From contig OX457052.1 of assembly GCA_949752735.1 (NCBI GenBank), positions 13,181,037 through 13,245,036 of the forward strand: 64,000 bases of DNA, in the 5' to 3' direction. Made by a program: the position numbers and the translations under genes. Source of the DNA: Lumbricus terrestris (lineage: Eukaryota; Annelida; Clitellata; Crassiclitellata; Lumbricidae). Below the pieces are notes generated by a model. It searched no databases and had not been told where the DNA came from. It saw nothing but the letters and a program-made list of their open reading frames with translations. Below, in pieces: positions 13,096 through 27,626 of the stretch (positions are counted from its first letter, which is position 1; each line of letters starts with the position of its first letter).

Positions 13096-16000
13096 TGACG
13101 ACAATTTCTATGGCGCCGTAACACAGCACATGCCGTTACAAGGGCACCTCTACAAACACAAACACAATCTGTCAGATGTACGCCTTAGAAAAAAGATATG
13201 TATATACATACATACATACATTTGCTCTCTTGCTTTCGACATCATAATACTAACTCATTCAAACTGCATACAGGGTGCACCAAAAAAAGTAATCCCCTAC
13301 GGTTTTCAGCCCATATCTTGGCCAAACATACGAAGTTTTAAATGAAACTTTACTCTCTTAAAGGCAATTCATATTCACGTACAATGGTCAAATTACAAAA
13401 CAATATTTCAAACAGAACAAAAGTTATATCACTTTTAGTGAGGCTACCCACCGTTTTTTGACGATTCAAAAACGCGACGCAACAAAAAGTAACAAAAAAC
13501 CAATTTAATTATTCTGGTTAATATCTTGGCCGGAAGTAAGAATTTCGATATGAAATTTTACAGGTTGAAAGACAATTCATATCTACACATGATGGCCAGA
13601 TTTCAGCAAAATATTTCAAACAGAATAAAAGTTATGGCACTTTTAAGGAGGCCACCCACCTTTTGACGATTCAAAGACGTAACGAAACAAAAAAGTAGCA
13701 AAAACACGATTTTAATCATTGTATTAAGTCTCATCTCAAATAATTGTTATCGAGTAGGCTTTGATAATGCCAGATGATCATTATTATTACTATTTAAAAA
13801 AGGAACAGGTACCAGCGTAGCTGCACGTCACTGAGAATTTACTTAGCAAGATGACAATCAAAATAAATTGGTAAATAAGAAATCTGTAAGATTAATCAAC
13901 AGGTCCATCAAGAACTTTGCAGAGAGACTCAAAAGAAATTTTGGCACTGGTGGTTGGCACATTGAGCACAAGTTGTGAATCACTAACAAGTTCAGTTCCA
14001 AACAGTTATTTGAGATATGACTTGATAAAACCACGTTTTTGTTACTTTTTGCTGCGTGACGTTTTTTAATCGTCAAAAACGGTGGGTGGCCTCACAAAAA
14101 GTGGTATAACCTTTGTTGTGTTTGAAATATTTTGACGAAATCTGGCCATCATATGTAAATATGAATTGTCTTTAAAGCTGTACAGACTCATTTTGAAATT
14201 CTTACTTCTGGCCATGAAATTAGCAAAAAAACTAATTTTTTACGTTTCGTTTTTGAATCGTCAAAAAAACGGTGGGTGACCTCACTAAAAGTGATATAAC
14301 TTTTGTTCTGATTGAAATATTTTGGTGAAATATGACCCTTGTACGTAAATATGAATTGCCTCTAAGACTGTAAAGTTTCATTTAAAAATTCTTATGTGTG
14401 GCCAAGATATGGGCTGAAAACCGTAGGGGATTACTTTTTTTGGCGCACCCTGTATATAAGGCAAAATGGAAATGACCGCCAGTTTTGGTCATTTACTTTG
14501 TCTGAGGGTTTTCCTCATAGATCCTTAACCTTACCCTTTTTGCCCGGTTGGGCTGAGGTCTTGTCTTTGGGAGAGCGAATGTCAGAGGCAACGACAGTCC
14601 AGAAGCGAAGATTCTGTAGGAAATGTTTGCAATGCCGCTCTCTCGATCCGCAACATTGATCGATACACTGAAATTGAATTTATGTCATTGTCGTCATCAT
14701 AAATGCGTGTTTCTGTTCTGGTTATTTATACGGTGCAGATTGTACAATGATAATAAACTGGATCATTTGAGAAGACTCTAAGAAATGTAGCCTATATGTC
14801 TGTGGGTCGTATGACTTGCAAGTGCACATGCACATGATGTGTGCATTATAGCCACACATAAATGCATCGGCACACTTATATGCTATATGTATTCATTTAT
14901 CTTATCTTATCTGACCATATCGTGGAGTACGCGGTAGTGTTAATGGAAGTAGACCAGATTGCGCTCATGATGGTTCTGCCACTAATACTCACGGTTTCAA
15001 GCTTCTGTGTGAAATTTGTAAAAAAATATTTAAGGCACATGAAAATGAATTCTGAAGAATGCGACTGATGTCACGAACTCACAATATAACTGGGAAATTA
15101 TATCAGTCGCATAAAATCGTGCAGGAGGGTTAACAAGTTAAAGTAGTAGGCCCTAAATCAAGTCAAACAACTGAAAGCAAAATTAAATTTTTCTCACGTT
15201 GTGTTTGTCTTTTCTACTCCTGTCTTTAGCTGAAACGATTCCTGTTTGACCTCCGGCACAGTTCTGTCGACGCCAACTACAAGTTTCTCAATTACAGTTC
15301 CGAATGCTGCATCCGTTGCTTGTACCCACACGACGATAGTATTCCCATCGGAAAGACCCTGGCTAATTGGAAGCTGGTAGCTGCCATTTCCGGAACTCAG
15401 AATGACCCAGCTTGGTGGTGAAAGTCCTTTACCTCCACCGCTTGGATCCAACACGTAGGCCACTGCATAAGAGGAAATACCATTTGGTAGTGCCACAATC
15501 GCCTCAACTGAGCGACGACCATATCTGTTTCCGTATTTATCGTCGATTCCATCACTCGAAGGCCATGGTTTTGCTGCCAAACCCCATTCACCAGAAAATT
15601 GTGCGCTACTTATGAAGTGATTTGCCCAGGTCACGGTCAGAGGAATGTTTGATCCATCTCTGGGATTTTCGAAGTTTGTTAACCAGGTGTAGTTAGTCGA
15701 CGGATTGGCTTCTTTGAGATAAACTGGATTGCCGGGATCAATACGTAAGTTAGAATCTTTGTTGTAAATGAATAGCTTTCTGGCCCTGGCTGTATTTCCT
15801 GCGAGATCGTAGACGGTGAGTTCAATGGAGTAGACTCCCGACTCAGTGTTCAAAATGAAGAGGCAGTCATTTTTATTTGGGTCAATATTGTCTTGGTGGA
15901 GTGGATCCCCTGCATTTTGTAACTGACCACCGACGTTTGACATCTTAAATATCTTCACATTGAATCTGGCAATGCCAGATCCATCATCTGTCCAGTTGTA

Positions 16001-19000
16001 GAACCTCGGCTCAATCTTGGCGTTCTGAAAAGTTAACCGTGCATTACACAGAGCTAATTATTGTGTGTTTTTTATAGCAGACGATACGTACTAACAGCAA
16101 TGACGGTGCCATCTATACAATCTCAGCAGCTCGCGTCAGGGTCATGCATGGGATTTATTCGACAGGTCGGATAAATTAATTGTAAAGAACGTAATAAAAA
16201 TTCCAAATAATTTTGGCAGGTCATTGGGCAGAAGTAATATACGCAGTTTGTCAAACGACATGCCGCGACCTATGCCCCCCCCCCCCAGTGTTTAAGCGGC
16301 ATTAGAGGATTGAATCAGGTAAGATGATATACATAATTACGAGAAACAGGTCTGGACCAAGGATGAAGAATGAATATGTAGGCCTACCATATGCAGAGGG
16401 TTAATCTTCCGGATAAAATTAAACATGTATCAGTTGGGGGGTGCGGGGCAGAGGTTCGTGAACAGGATGATGATTTGTGCTTGGCTTTATAGAGTGACTT
16501 TAGAAATGTGACGTTTGCGAAAATTTAGCTCGGCACTGGAGCAGAAGCCAGAATTGGCCAGAGATAGTGTGCACAGTCTGCTTGAAGGTAGGTCGGTGAT
16601 AAGTGCAGAATGATTAAACTGCTGGAAAAGATGTCTAAGCTTGTACTACATGCAGATAAGTCAAATTGCAAAATAATTAGGATGAAATTAATTAGAGTAG
16701 CGGATAGCGACTATTAGCGAGTCTAACTAGTCGGGACAGATAGTCGATTGGTCTACAAAAAAGGATCAGAGTAGTCAGTAATAGTTGGAAGGATATTGGA
16801 AGCCTGACGAATGATTTAAGATAAGAGAGTCCAGTTATATGAAATCATTCGGAAACCGGATGCTGGAACGAACGGACGGGTTGAAAAGGTCAAGAAACAG
16901 GCTGAGCTGGAAGAAGATGGGAAAGAACTGAGTAGGCAGTTGAAGACAGCGAGAACAACTTGATTTGATTTTTCCATTTCAATAGCGCCCTTCAAGCCCT
17001 ATTCAGAGGTGCTCCCAGCTAAAGCGCTGACACTGCATGGGAGTTTCACGCCGAAGCACCCGAACAACTGCAAGTGAAAAACTTGCTCAAGGTCCCTATA
17101 TACTCAGGTGGATTCGAACCTCGCAAGGCACTGACGCCACCACTACACCACCACGCCCCACAACTTAATATGAGAGATATCATTCAATTTTAAGTCAAAT
17201 ATTTATAATCTTGTTAGGCTATACATCGGCCTACAGTTATCATCTCGATTCGCGCTATTGAATAAACAATTTCTTGTAGCTGCAATCATAATCAACTCCT
17301 TTGTTGAATTTTTAACTCATCCAACCAGACGTACAGGCATATTTTATGCGGGTTTATAATGGTATGCATCCATTAGCACGCGCATTGCATTCATACAAAC
17401 GTGTGTTACAGTAGGCCTTCGTAGGCCAGCATACGTGGATTCATAATTATGCAAGCACATGTGTGTGTGTGCGTGTCTGTGTGCGTGTGCGCTCAAATTA
17501 TGAATTATATAGGCCCACTGTTAGGTGCCTTGTCCGTGTTGGGTCCTCAGCTTGGAACTGAATTCCCCAGTCACGTCGCCTTGAGCTAATAATCTTCTCT
17601 CTTTCTCAGTTCTGGATTAGACGCCCAAAGACTTTCTTATTCACTGGAACAGGCACTGACGCAGTTTAAGAACGCTGCTGAATTTTTGAGCAAATGCCCA
17701 ATTACTATTACAATCACACGCATAGATACATGCTCATAATTGTATACTTATTCTGTATTCTGGTATGCATAGACAAATGCAATGCGATAGGGTCTACAAT
17801 CTACATGTTTGGTTAATGAGGTCTTATAAATTTTATCAGTTAAAAAAAATATAGAATCATGATTTTTTTTACCGTTCTGATATCCTGATCCAGATATATT
17901 GCAAAGTACGGGCAGGAAGAGATGTCCGTAGTGTTAGACAGGCAATGGACAGGTGGTCTTAAATCAATTCTAAACGAGGCACTTCGGGTGATCGGAGTTC
18001 CAATGAATTGCTGAATTACAGCGGCTCCAGTAACCTGCTTCTGACCTCCAAGCTGGCCAGAAACGGTTACCCTAAAACTGCAAAAAAGCATTCGAGTTTA
18101 TACTTCGATAAGGAGTTTTTTAAGAGTTAGTACAAACATCGAGTGTCCAATAAGATTCGCAAGTCGCGATTAGATGCAATCCTAGCATGGTCAAAAACTT
18201 CTAAATTTGTTTCAGTAATTTGAAAGCAAAGACCCCTTATATATATACTAGCTGAATTACCCGGCGTTGCCCGGGAAATATAAGTTTTTGTCCACAGCCA
18301 CGCCTGACCCCGTTCCGACTTCACCATTCTGACCCCGCCTTCCATCGACCCCCGCGTTAAGGAGAAGTAGCGAACCTCTCCGCTAGGTGTAGGCCTACAG
18401 GTCTGGTCGATAATCGAAGAGCAAAACCCGTTAAGTCCACTCAACACGTAACCGAGAAAAACGACTTTTTCTGAAAAGATACTACCATTCAGCGCAACGT
18501 GCTTTTTTCAGAAATTGTTCTTTGCCACTTAGATAAAAAAAGTTTTTTAAATCTACGCTTTTTTATTCCGATTATTTGCAGTTATATTCGCATTATTTAC
18601 GTCCACAACATTTTTGCTACGCGGTTTGGCGAGATGTGACGTTAAGATTTGAGCTCAAAATAATGACGTCATGAGTTTAGTGAACATAATTATGCCGTGT
18701 CTAATATATCGTTTTTATAACAGCGAAATTTAAAATTTGGAAAGATTTTTGGATCGCGGTCTTTATGATTTTCTCGTGTGGATCAGAAGAAAAAAGCCGA
18801 AAATAATCCTCGCAAATATTTTCGATAGAAGTAAATATCACGTGACCTCAAACCGTCATACCATTGGCTGTAGTTCTCTGGTAGGCAATGGAGGCGATCA
18901 ACGTGAATGGATTTTGAATCGCTTATCGCGTGCAAGTTTAAATGTTGACATCTCGGGACTTATAAAGTGAATTGGCCGCCGAAAATAGTGGCGTTTAACT

Positions 19001-22000
19001 CCAAATGTGGGTAAGAATCGATTGCAAATTTTTTTTTAAACGAATCGCTGTAATTTCCGAGTAGGCCCCCGGACAAAATTCATTGTCACACACACAGAAG
19101 GACAAACTTTGAGCTTTATATTAAAAGATATATATATATATATACACACAACTAGACAGAGAGCTTCCGATGTTGAGCTGCCAAGTAACACTGAAACAGC
19201 GGACGGAAAGGGCAGGAAACAAGAGTATAATTATTATAAAATATCGGGTAGTGGGGGGTATGATTTTGACTGCGGAGCAATGAAATCAACCCACGCCATC
19301 ATTTCTGTGATTCGCAAACCTTACCCCAAGAGCCTCAGCAGAATCGACATGATCCCACCGGCGTGTTTGAAAGCACATGCGGTCATTATTCATGTGGAAT
19401 TTCAAACAAAGTGTCCAGGCATGCTTACTTTTGATTGTGTTGAGCAATTGTGGGGAACCCAATCGTCTGCCAGTTTCTAGTGATATCGCAAGCGACGGCA
19501 GTCGGCGGATCAATTCGTTCTCTGGCGCCATCGCAATCTGCCGAATAATCTAAGCAAACAATTCAATTTTAAGTCAAGTCAAGTTTATTGATCCCATCAT
19601 CAACTTAAAACGTACAAAAAGAATTATGATCACATAGTAGATCTATGTAAAATAACATACATAGTGGTGCAGTGAGAAAATTAGCTAGGAAATTAAATTA
19701 AGTGAGCCAGCAGATTAATCAAACAAATAGCAATCATAGCAAAGGATTGGGGAACAACAGGCCCACCAAAGGGACAAAGTCCCGCTAAGAGGGGGGGGCC
19801 TATTTGGCTATGTAAAGCAACTACTGCAGCTTCAGAGATTTATATTCAATTGTGTTTTGTGTGCATAATGTGTGCCTCTAAACTTTATGTCAAACGTTCT
19901 TGTTTCCCTTAAAGTGACCCACGAATCACGACATCTGCTTGAACCCCATGGAAATTCCGAAATGGAGCGCAGCCTAGAAATGCTTTAAAATTCATTCATT
20001 CAAGTATTTATATAGCTACTCTTCAAGGAAACTACTCATATGTGCTCGCGACTATAGCACGGCCAAACAGAACAGTTTTAAGTGCTTATAGAATGTGTTA
20101 GAGAGTGATCTAGGGAACAGGCGCAGGCCAAGTGGGAGGGCACTCCATACCACTGTGCCAACCACAGAAAAAGCACTACTCTGAATGATGGAGGTACGAG
20201 CAAACGGGACCAAGAGCACTTCCCTATCAGCCGAGCGTAGGGACCGACCAGTCCCATTACTTGACACACGCAGGCCGACAAAGATCAAGTAGGTAAGTTG
20301 GAGCAAGACCTAGCTGCTATACATGTATCAAGAAAGAGACTCTGTTCGATGCGCTGATGGGCAGGTAGCCAATGCAGAACCTCCAGCATGTAATTTGTTA
20401 CGTGACCAAATTTGGGCACTTGACCTATGAGTCGCGCCGCAGTGCGTAGAATACGGTCAAGAGAAGATAACCGGCCAGATGCTAAACCAGCATAAAGGGA
20501 TAGGCAATAGTCAAAACGAGCTGAGACAAAGGAATGGACAAGCGTAGTTGCAGCGCCAGTTGATGGGGAGCGCGCAACAGTGCGAGGCTGGCGCAGTTGG
20601 TAGAAACAGGAGCGACTGAGACGATTAAGGCGAAGTACAAAATAAGCTCCTGGTCTAGCACGACGCCAAGGTCACGGACCGAGGTGGAGAAATTATAGTC
20701 GGGACTTTCAGCAGAGAGGTTAATCAGATTAAGCTAAGACAGCTGCTGCCGAGAGCCCAGCCAAATGAATTTGATTTTAGCTGGGTTTAGTCTAAGACGG
20801 TTTGATGCCATTCATGCTCTCAGGGCAATCAGTACATGAACCATGGTCTTAACTGTGGAGGTAGCATTAGATGAGAGGCAGTGCATGTACGCCTGTGTCA
20901 TCAGCGTAAGTAAAAAAAGTAAAGTCCACCATGGGCCGAAGGCCCGTAGGAGAAGGCGCTCATCTCCTTTTTCTTAGCCCTGAGCCGGCAATGGACGAAT
21001 CCCAAGGTCCTGGACACGGGGCTAGTGTTTTCCAGGACTTGCCGTTTACTTCCCAGCTTACGCTGGTACCAAATTATACTGCTTGGTGACAGAGGCACGT
21101 GTGCGTAAACAACTTGCCCAAGGTCGTTACCCGGAGTTGAACCGCAACCACCCGCTCCGTGAGCGAACGCGTTACCAATCAGCCACCGGGTCATCAGCGT
21201 AGAGTTGGCTAAAGGCACCATGTTCCAAACCAAAATATGCAAACAGAGAAATGTGCAAACAGGGAACTAAAGAAAACCTTGCAACAATCATTTTCTTAAG
21301 CTAATTGTATGACTTAGAACTATAGCGTAGATTTCACAAATTGCTCATGCACTTGACTGCATTACTGATTGCCTACTACATGTAGGTCTATATGACTAGC
21401 CAATGGACTTCACAATTTGCTCACTTGACAGCATTACTTACATGTACTGTTTCCAGTTTCAAGCAGAGTTATAAAAACACTGGCTTTGGTGACACCGATC
21501 GTTACTGGTGCCGGGTTGATATATGTTACGGGTGGGTTTCCTGGAAGTGTAGGACGATTGTTGTACCATGGTTGCCAAGTGGCCCTTATATCTCCTATTG
21601 ATGCGGAATTTATCCAGAACACGGAGTTGATGTATCCACTGGCCGCACAGTTTACGTTCTGCAACAGAGTTTTTTGGGTGGAGGAATCATGCACCTCCAC
21701 TGTGCACGGGCTAATCTCAGGAGTAGTAGTTACTGCAAAAACAAAAACAACTTTAGTATTACTTATATATACATATACAATGAAGAGAGACAGACAGAGA
21801 CTTAGACAGAGACAGAGAGAGACAGACAGAGAAAGAAAGACATACCGAGACAGATACATAGACAGAGACAGAGGCAGAGACAGACAGAGAGAGAAAGAGA
21901 GAGACGGAGAGACGGAGAGAGACGGAGAGAGAAAGAGAGAGAGAGAGAGTGAGAGAGAGAGAATGAGAGAGAGATAGACATACAGAGAGAGAGAGAGAGA

Positions 22001-25000
22001 CAGAGACAGAGAGAGAGAAAGAGAGAGATAGTCTAAAAATTGACCTGTGATTTATTTGAGAAAAAAATGCCTTCATACCGTAGTTATAATTAATAAGAAG
22101 TTAATTATAGTATACTCACGCAACATACTTAACAGCATTACGAGCCATATTAATTATTATGATTTTTAATTATCGTCATCAATGCCATGCCATAAATTAA
22201 TCCATTATGAGGACCTAGGCCTAATGATACAATTTATTCGACTTAATTGTACAGATTATCGTCGAAAATGACACGAAATAATGATAATCGCAAAAGGCAA
22301 TCAATAAAAAAACAATAAAGAAACAATATAGGCCTAAGCTTTTTAAGCAGTGATGTTAAGTAAACAAATAAACAGTTAGAATAATATTGGCATAAATATA
22401 CGTATCTAACTCACTCAACTTACCTATTAAACAATAAAATTATGAGGTATAGGCTATTATTGGGTTTTTTCATGTATATAGGTTAACTATTTATCTGTTC
22501 ATCTTGTAACTGTGTTGCGGCTTGTCAACCTGATTTCTGATTAAACGAATATTATATATATTAATTATCATGATTTTTAATTATCATCATCAATGTCACA
22601 AATTAGTTAATTAATGAGGGCCTAATGACACAATATATTCAACTTCATTGCTGCCATCAAGACACTCTAGTACAGTTTAGGCATACATGCGCATTACCAT
22701 GACACAATTTCCCGTTTTAGTTCAGGGTCAGCTAAAATGCTCGACCGTCATCCATTATTCATGCTGTTTATAAACCGCAGACATTTAACTTTATATAAAT
22801 GCCAAGGCGGAATATTTCCGTAGAAGCGTCAGTTCTAAAATTAAGCGTGATATCTGCACAGAAGAGTGAATTCATTTACTTAGCGCCCTAGGCTAACTTG
22901 TTATTAATTTTCACCAGAGACTCTGAATTTAGTGTTTTCGGTCAACTGCGATTGGCAATATAGCCTACATCGTGATCATAATCGTAATCGTAGGGCCTAT
23001 TCTCCAAATTTGTAAAGCGCTACTCGAAAGCCAAGCGCGGGGCACCAGCTTATTCACGAGCGCTGCGTTGTGTCAAAAGGGTTGTCCACAAGAGTAGTCC
23101 ATTGTGGTCCGGGTCGAGTTACCCTGGGATCGAAGGGGCGGGTCAGCTACTAAGGTGGGTAATACATTCGTTCGTATACGACATCATTCACAGCAAGAAT
23201 GCCGCGTGGATCGTCCAGAGATCCACGTCCGTATTCAAAACAACACATTAATGACGTAATTAAAAATTACTACACGCATTTGCATGTGTCCGTCACTCGT
23301 GACTCTCTTTATTTTTATTTTCAGTGCATTGTTTTGTTCCCTGGGTTTTTAATCCCATCCATGGTCTTCAATCCATAATACAAGGCGGTCGCAACTTGAA
23401 CCCAGTGAGAAACAGGGGATTTGGCAATGAGCCAAAACTCAATTCGGAAGGGGAAGGTCTGCCTGAGACGAAGGCCTGCCTGCCTGGGAATGGAAGTTGA
23501 CTCGGGATGGGGAAGGAGCGGGATTGAGACCGGTTCTGTACGGGGGATAGAAGCCACTGATCACATTTTTGACGGCGTTTCGGCTAGCGCTGAAAGCACG
23601 CATATAGCCTACTGTATAGTAGCGACGCCATAGTCAAATTTCTTGATCGTATAAAAGAAAAAAATATGATAGGCTCACAAGAAATAGATAATAAATCATT
23701 GTAATTCAGGTTTAATACAACTCACTGTTTAGACAGTTTTTCCCAGCGAAGCCGTATTGCGTTGGACACCGACAATTAGAATTCGTATCATCACAGGTTC
23801 CCGGATAGCAGTCGAGTTTCTCTCCCAAAGGACATTGCACTGTAGCAATAAATACACGCAGCTTCTCTTCATTTGAGGGATACGATTAATATGGAGGATA
23901 CTCTAATTCGTGACACCGGCGTAGGGCCTTCGTAGAGTGTAGTTTGACGCATGCCGATATGAAGAATTATTCTGATTGCAAAATGTGCAGGTATTTCCTT
24001 TATTAAATTACGCGCAATTTATTGCACATATTGGTGTAGAACCGCACGTTAACAAAGTCGTGCGTCTGGCTAATTATGACAACCTTGACAACCGCGCTGT
24101 TATCGTATGGGTAGACTACGTGACATTTTTCCAACGTAGTCTACTTATGCGACTCTGAGAACAATACAATCTGAAAGATGAGAATGTTGATTAGCCAATG
24201 AAGTTCCTTCTGTAATAAACTCCCCATCAGTTCGCTCTGTCATATTCTCTGGTAGCCTGCCCTCATCTTTCTCTCGCCTCACATCCTGCCTTTTTCTTGC
24301 GGGTCGCACGTCCTGGGTTCACTTCTGAAAGGCTTTTGCTGCGAGCGCGCTTTATAAATGGCCTACAATACAATACAATTGCTGCGAATATAATTATGTT
24401 TTCCGGTAATAATCGGCTGTGGGCTTTATATACATTTCGGTTGATTATTTTTCACATTGCAAAGAAAAGCACAAGGTATTTCTGACACTTACCGTACGGA
24501 CAATTTGTGTTGCCACCCGATACGCTTTTCAAACAACCGCAGTTATTTGGCGTTATGCAAACTTGATCTCCTCTACAAGCTGGGCTGCAAATAGCTGAAA
24601 TTCAATTACAGGATGTTGATTAGACCTATAAGTCTACTGTTGGTTATTAGTGTGTACATTGTCTTGATAAACTCATGCATCCATGATATTATCCACTGAC
24701 TCAGCTTCTAAAGCTGCCTTATTTCATCAGACTGTACAACAGTGTACAGGGTGGGCCATAAAAAAGACCCCCCCCCTTAGGTTTTTTGCCAATATCTTGA
24801 CCAAAAGTAAGAATTTCGACATGACATTTTACAGTCTTAAAGACAATTCATATTTACATATGATGGCCAGATTTCATCAAAATATTTCAAACAAACCAAA
24901 AGTTATGCCACTTTTAGGAAGGCCACCCACCGTTTTTTGACGATTCAAAAACGTAACGCAACAAAAAGTAGGTTTTTGCCCATATCTTGGCCAAAAGTTA

Positions 25001-26499
25001 GAATTTCGAAATGAAATTTTACAGGTTTTTAGACAATTCATATTTACATATGTTGGCCAGATTTCATAGAAATATTTCAAACAGAACAAAAGTTATATCA
25101 CTTTTAGTGAGGCCACCCACTGGTTTTTTACTTTTTTGAATCATCAAAAAATGTAGGGTGGCCTCACTAAAAGTGATATAACTTTTGTTCTGTTTGAAAT
25201 GTTTTTATGAAATCTGGCCAACATATGTAAATATGAATTGTGTAAAAACCTGTAAAATTTCATGTCGAAATTCTTACTTTTGGCCAAGATATGGGCAAAA
25301 ACTTACTTTTTGTTGCGTTACGTTTTTGAATCGTCAAAAAACGGTGGGTGGCCTTCCTAAAAGTGGCATAACTTTTTGTTTGTTTGAAATGTTTTGATGA
25401 AATCTGGCCATCACAATTATGTAAATATGAATTGTCTATAAGACTGTAAAATTTCATGTCGAAATTCTTACTTTTGGTCAAGATATTGGCAAAAAACCTA
25501 GGGGGTCTTTTTTTAATGGCCCACCCTGTACATGTAACTTTCTCTATATATATGCTTCATGAAAGTCTTAGATTTAACTTCGATGAAGGAAGCTCTAGAT
25601 GTCATAAATTCAAAGGGCAGAACACTCGCTCTTTTTTCAGCATGTAACTTTTTGTGACAGTTTTGGGACTTTAACATCAATGTTGTATTGAAGAGCTGTT
25701 CCTCCAAGACTCCAGTAAGGACACTGCAACTAGTTTAACTCGGAGTTGGGTGCCATATTTTAACTGGTATTTATATAGAAAAGCAGTATTTATTTTGGAA
25801 TTATATTGATCAAATTTATGCGGTTTTTAAAAATATATTTTATGGTTAGCTTTTTGATGAAAGGCAGAGCATAGACCCTAAGGTTATTCCGAATAACATT
25901 TGGAATCCTTCCTCACAGTTGAAACCCATGTACATGCAAATAATTATAATAGTAAAGAATACTCACGTATATCGCATTTGCAACCAGAATAGCCTGATAC
26001 ACATGAGCGACCTTCCAATGTTGTTGTTCCACCAGCACACCTGAATTATAAAAACACGTGTACTCTAGCATTTTATGTTTACAGTAGCGCAATGATTATG
26101 AAGCATTGTTTCCTATTTGGCAATAATTGGGAGATTTTGATCAGGCACTGTGGACAAGTGACTGGCACGTCTGCAGATTTGATACGACCATGACCATAGT
26201 CTTATTTCAATGTCGACTCATATGCAAAGGCCGAAGACCATCCCTTTTTTGTCAGTATCAACTCAAATAAATACAGCTATAGGTGTATGTAGGGAAGCTT
26301 TTATTCTTCTGTGAGGCCATCGAGAAAAGAAGAGACAAGTACCTCGGTACTTGTCCATCGAAGTACTCATAGGCGTACGGGACATTTCGTCAGCGGGGGG
26401 GCAAAAAAAATTTTTTTGCCCGAAAAATCTGACGACCTTTTTTTTTTTTAGTCATCTGCCCAAATTTCTTAGTGTTTTCCCGTCCAAAAAATCTGACGA

Positions 26500-26534
<35 letters not shown>

Positions 26535-27543
26535 TCATCCGCCCAAAATTTCTTAGAATTTTCCCGCCCGAAATTTCTGATGACGACTTTTTCCTCCCTG
26601 CGTGCCCGAAAAATTCCTCCCGTACCTGTTTTGCCCGAAAAAAAATTCCGATTTTTTTCCCCGACCATGCCTCTTTTGCCCGAAAAACACATTTGCCCGA
26701 AATTTGGGGGCATTTGCCCCCCCTGGACCCCCGCCTCGTACGCCTATGGAAGTACTTGTACAGTGCAATCTATCTAGCACCGGTACTTTCGTCCGACAGA
26801 ATAGGCTACAGCTCACTCAATCACACAATGGTCGATAAAATAGTCTATGCGTGCGGCATTTCGATACTGAGTCTCTTCACCGAAGTATGCATATTCCAAG
26901 TTGCTGGTTGTCACCCACCAAGTTACTACCATCGCATATTATGATATTGCTTAACTTCAGATGAAGAAGAAACTGTGTTTAACATAATACGACAGTCACT
27001 GTAGAATATGCGCCACGTAAAAATTTTACGAAGCGCATATTCTGCAGTCGTATTATATTAAACACAGTTTCTTCTTCATCTGAAGTCAAGCAATATCATA
27101 CACACAGTTAATGCGTGTAATTATTCGAGCACTGTTTACTACTATTCATTGAATTGCCAGAGTCGTATTCTCGTTTCTTCATCGTTCGTTCATTCGTCGA
27201 CATAATAATTGTCATCGAATAGAATGTGCACTTTTAGCTATAGAAGACTATTGAATGAATAGTATATAAAACATTCAATAAATGATTGAGACTTGTGGTA
27301 TGCAGGTAAGGTGAACCTAAGCAATTATCTGATTCGCTAATGTAATCGGTTACAAAATGAGTTTATTCATACTTACTGACTGCAAGGATACGAGTACTGA
27401 GTGTAGGTGTAATGACTGAAAAACAAAACCAAACAAGTTGACATACATAATCATTAATCATGCGCAACGTGTTGATGACATTTGGAAATACCTAATTTTG
27501 GCAATAATTTACAAGGAAAATCTGTAAAGGATAACGGTTTCTA

Positions 27544-27626
<83 letters not shown>

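Noticed and set aside
20909..21189. Functional tRNA or 113-codon protein
   Set aside because: Explained by a SINE with a 12-bp target duplication.
21486..22076. Frames rich in RDRQRE or SLSLS
   Set aside because: GA-repeat artefact overlapping a real exon on the opposite strand.
26351..26944. 197-codon plus-strand frame
   Set aside because: Runs through poly-T and the hAT-like MITE; phenylalanine runs and no domain.
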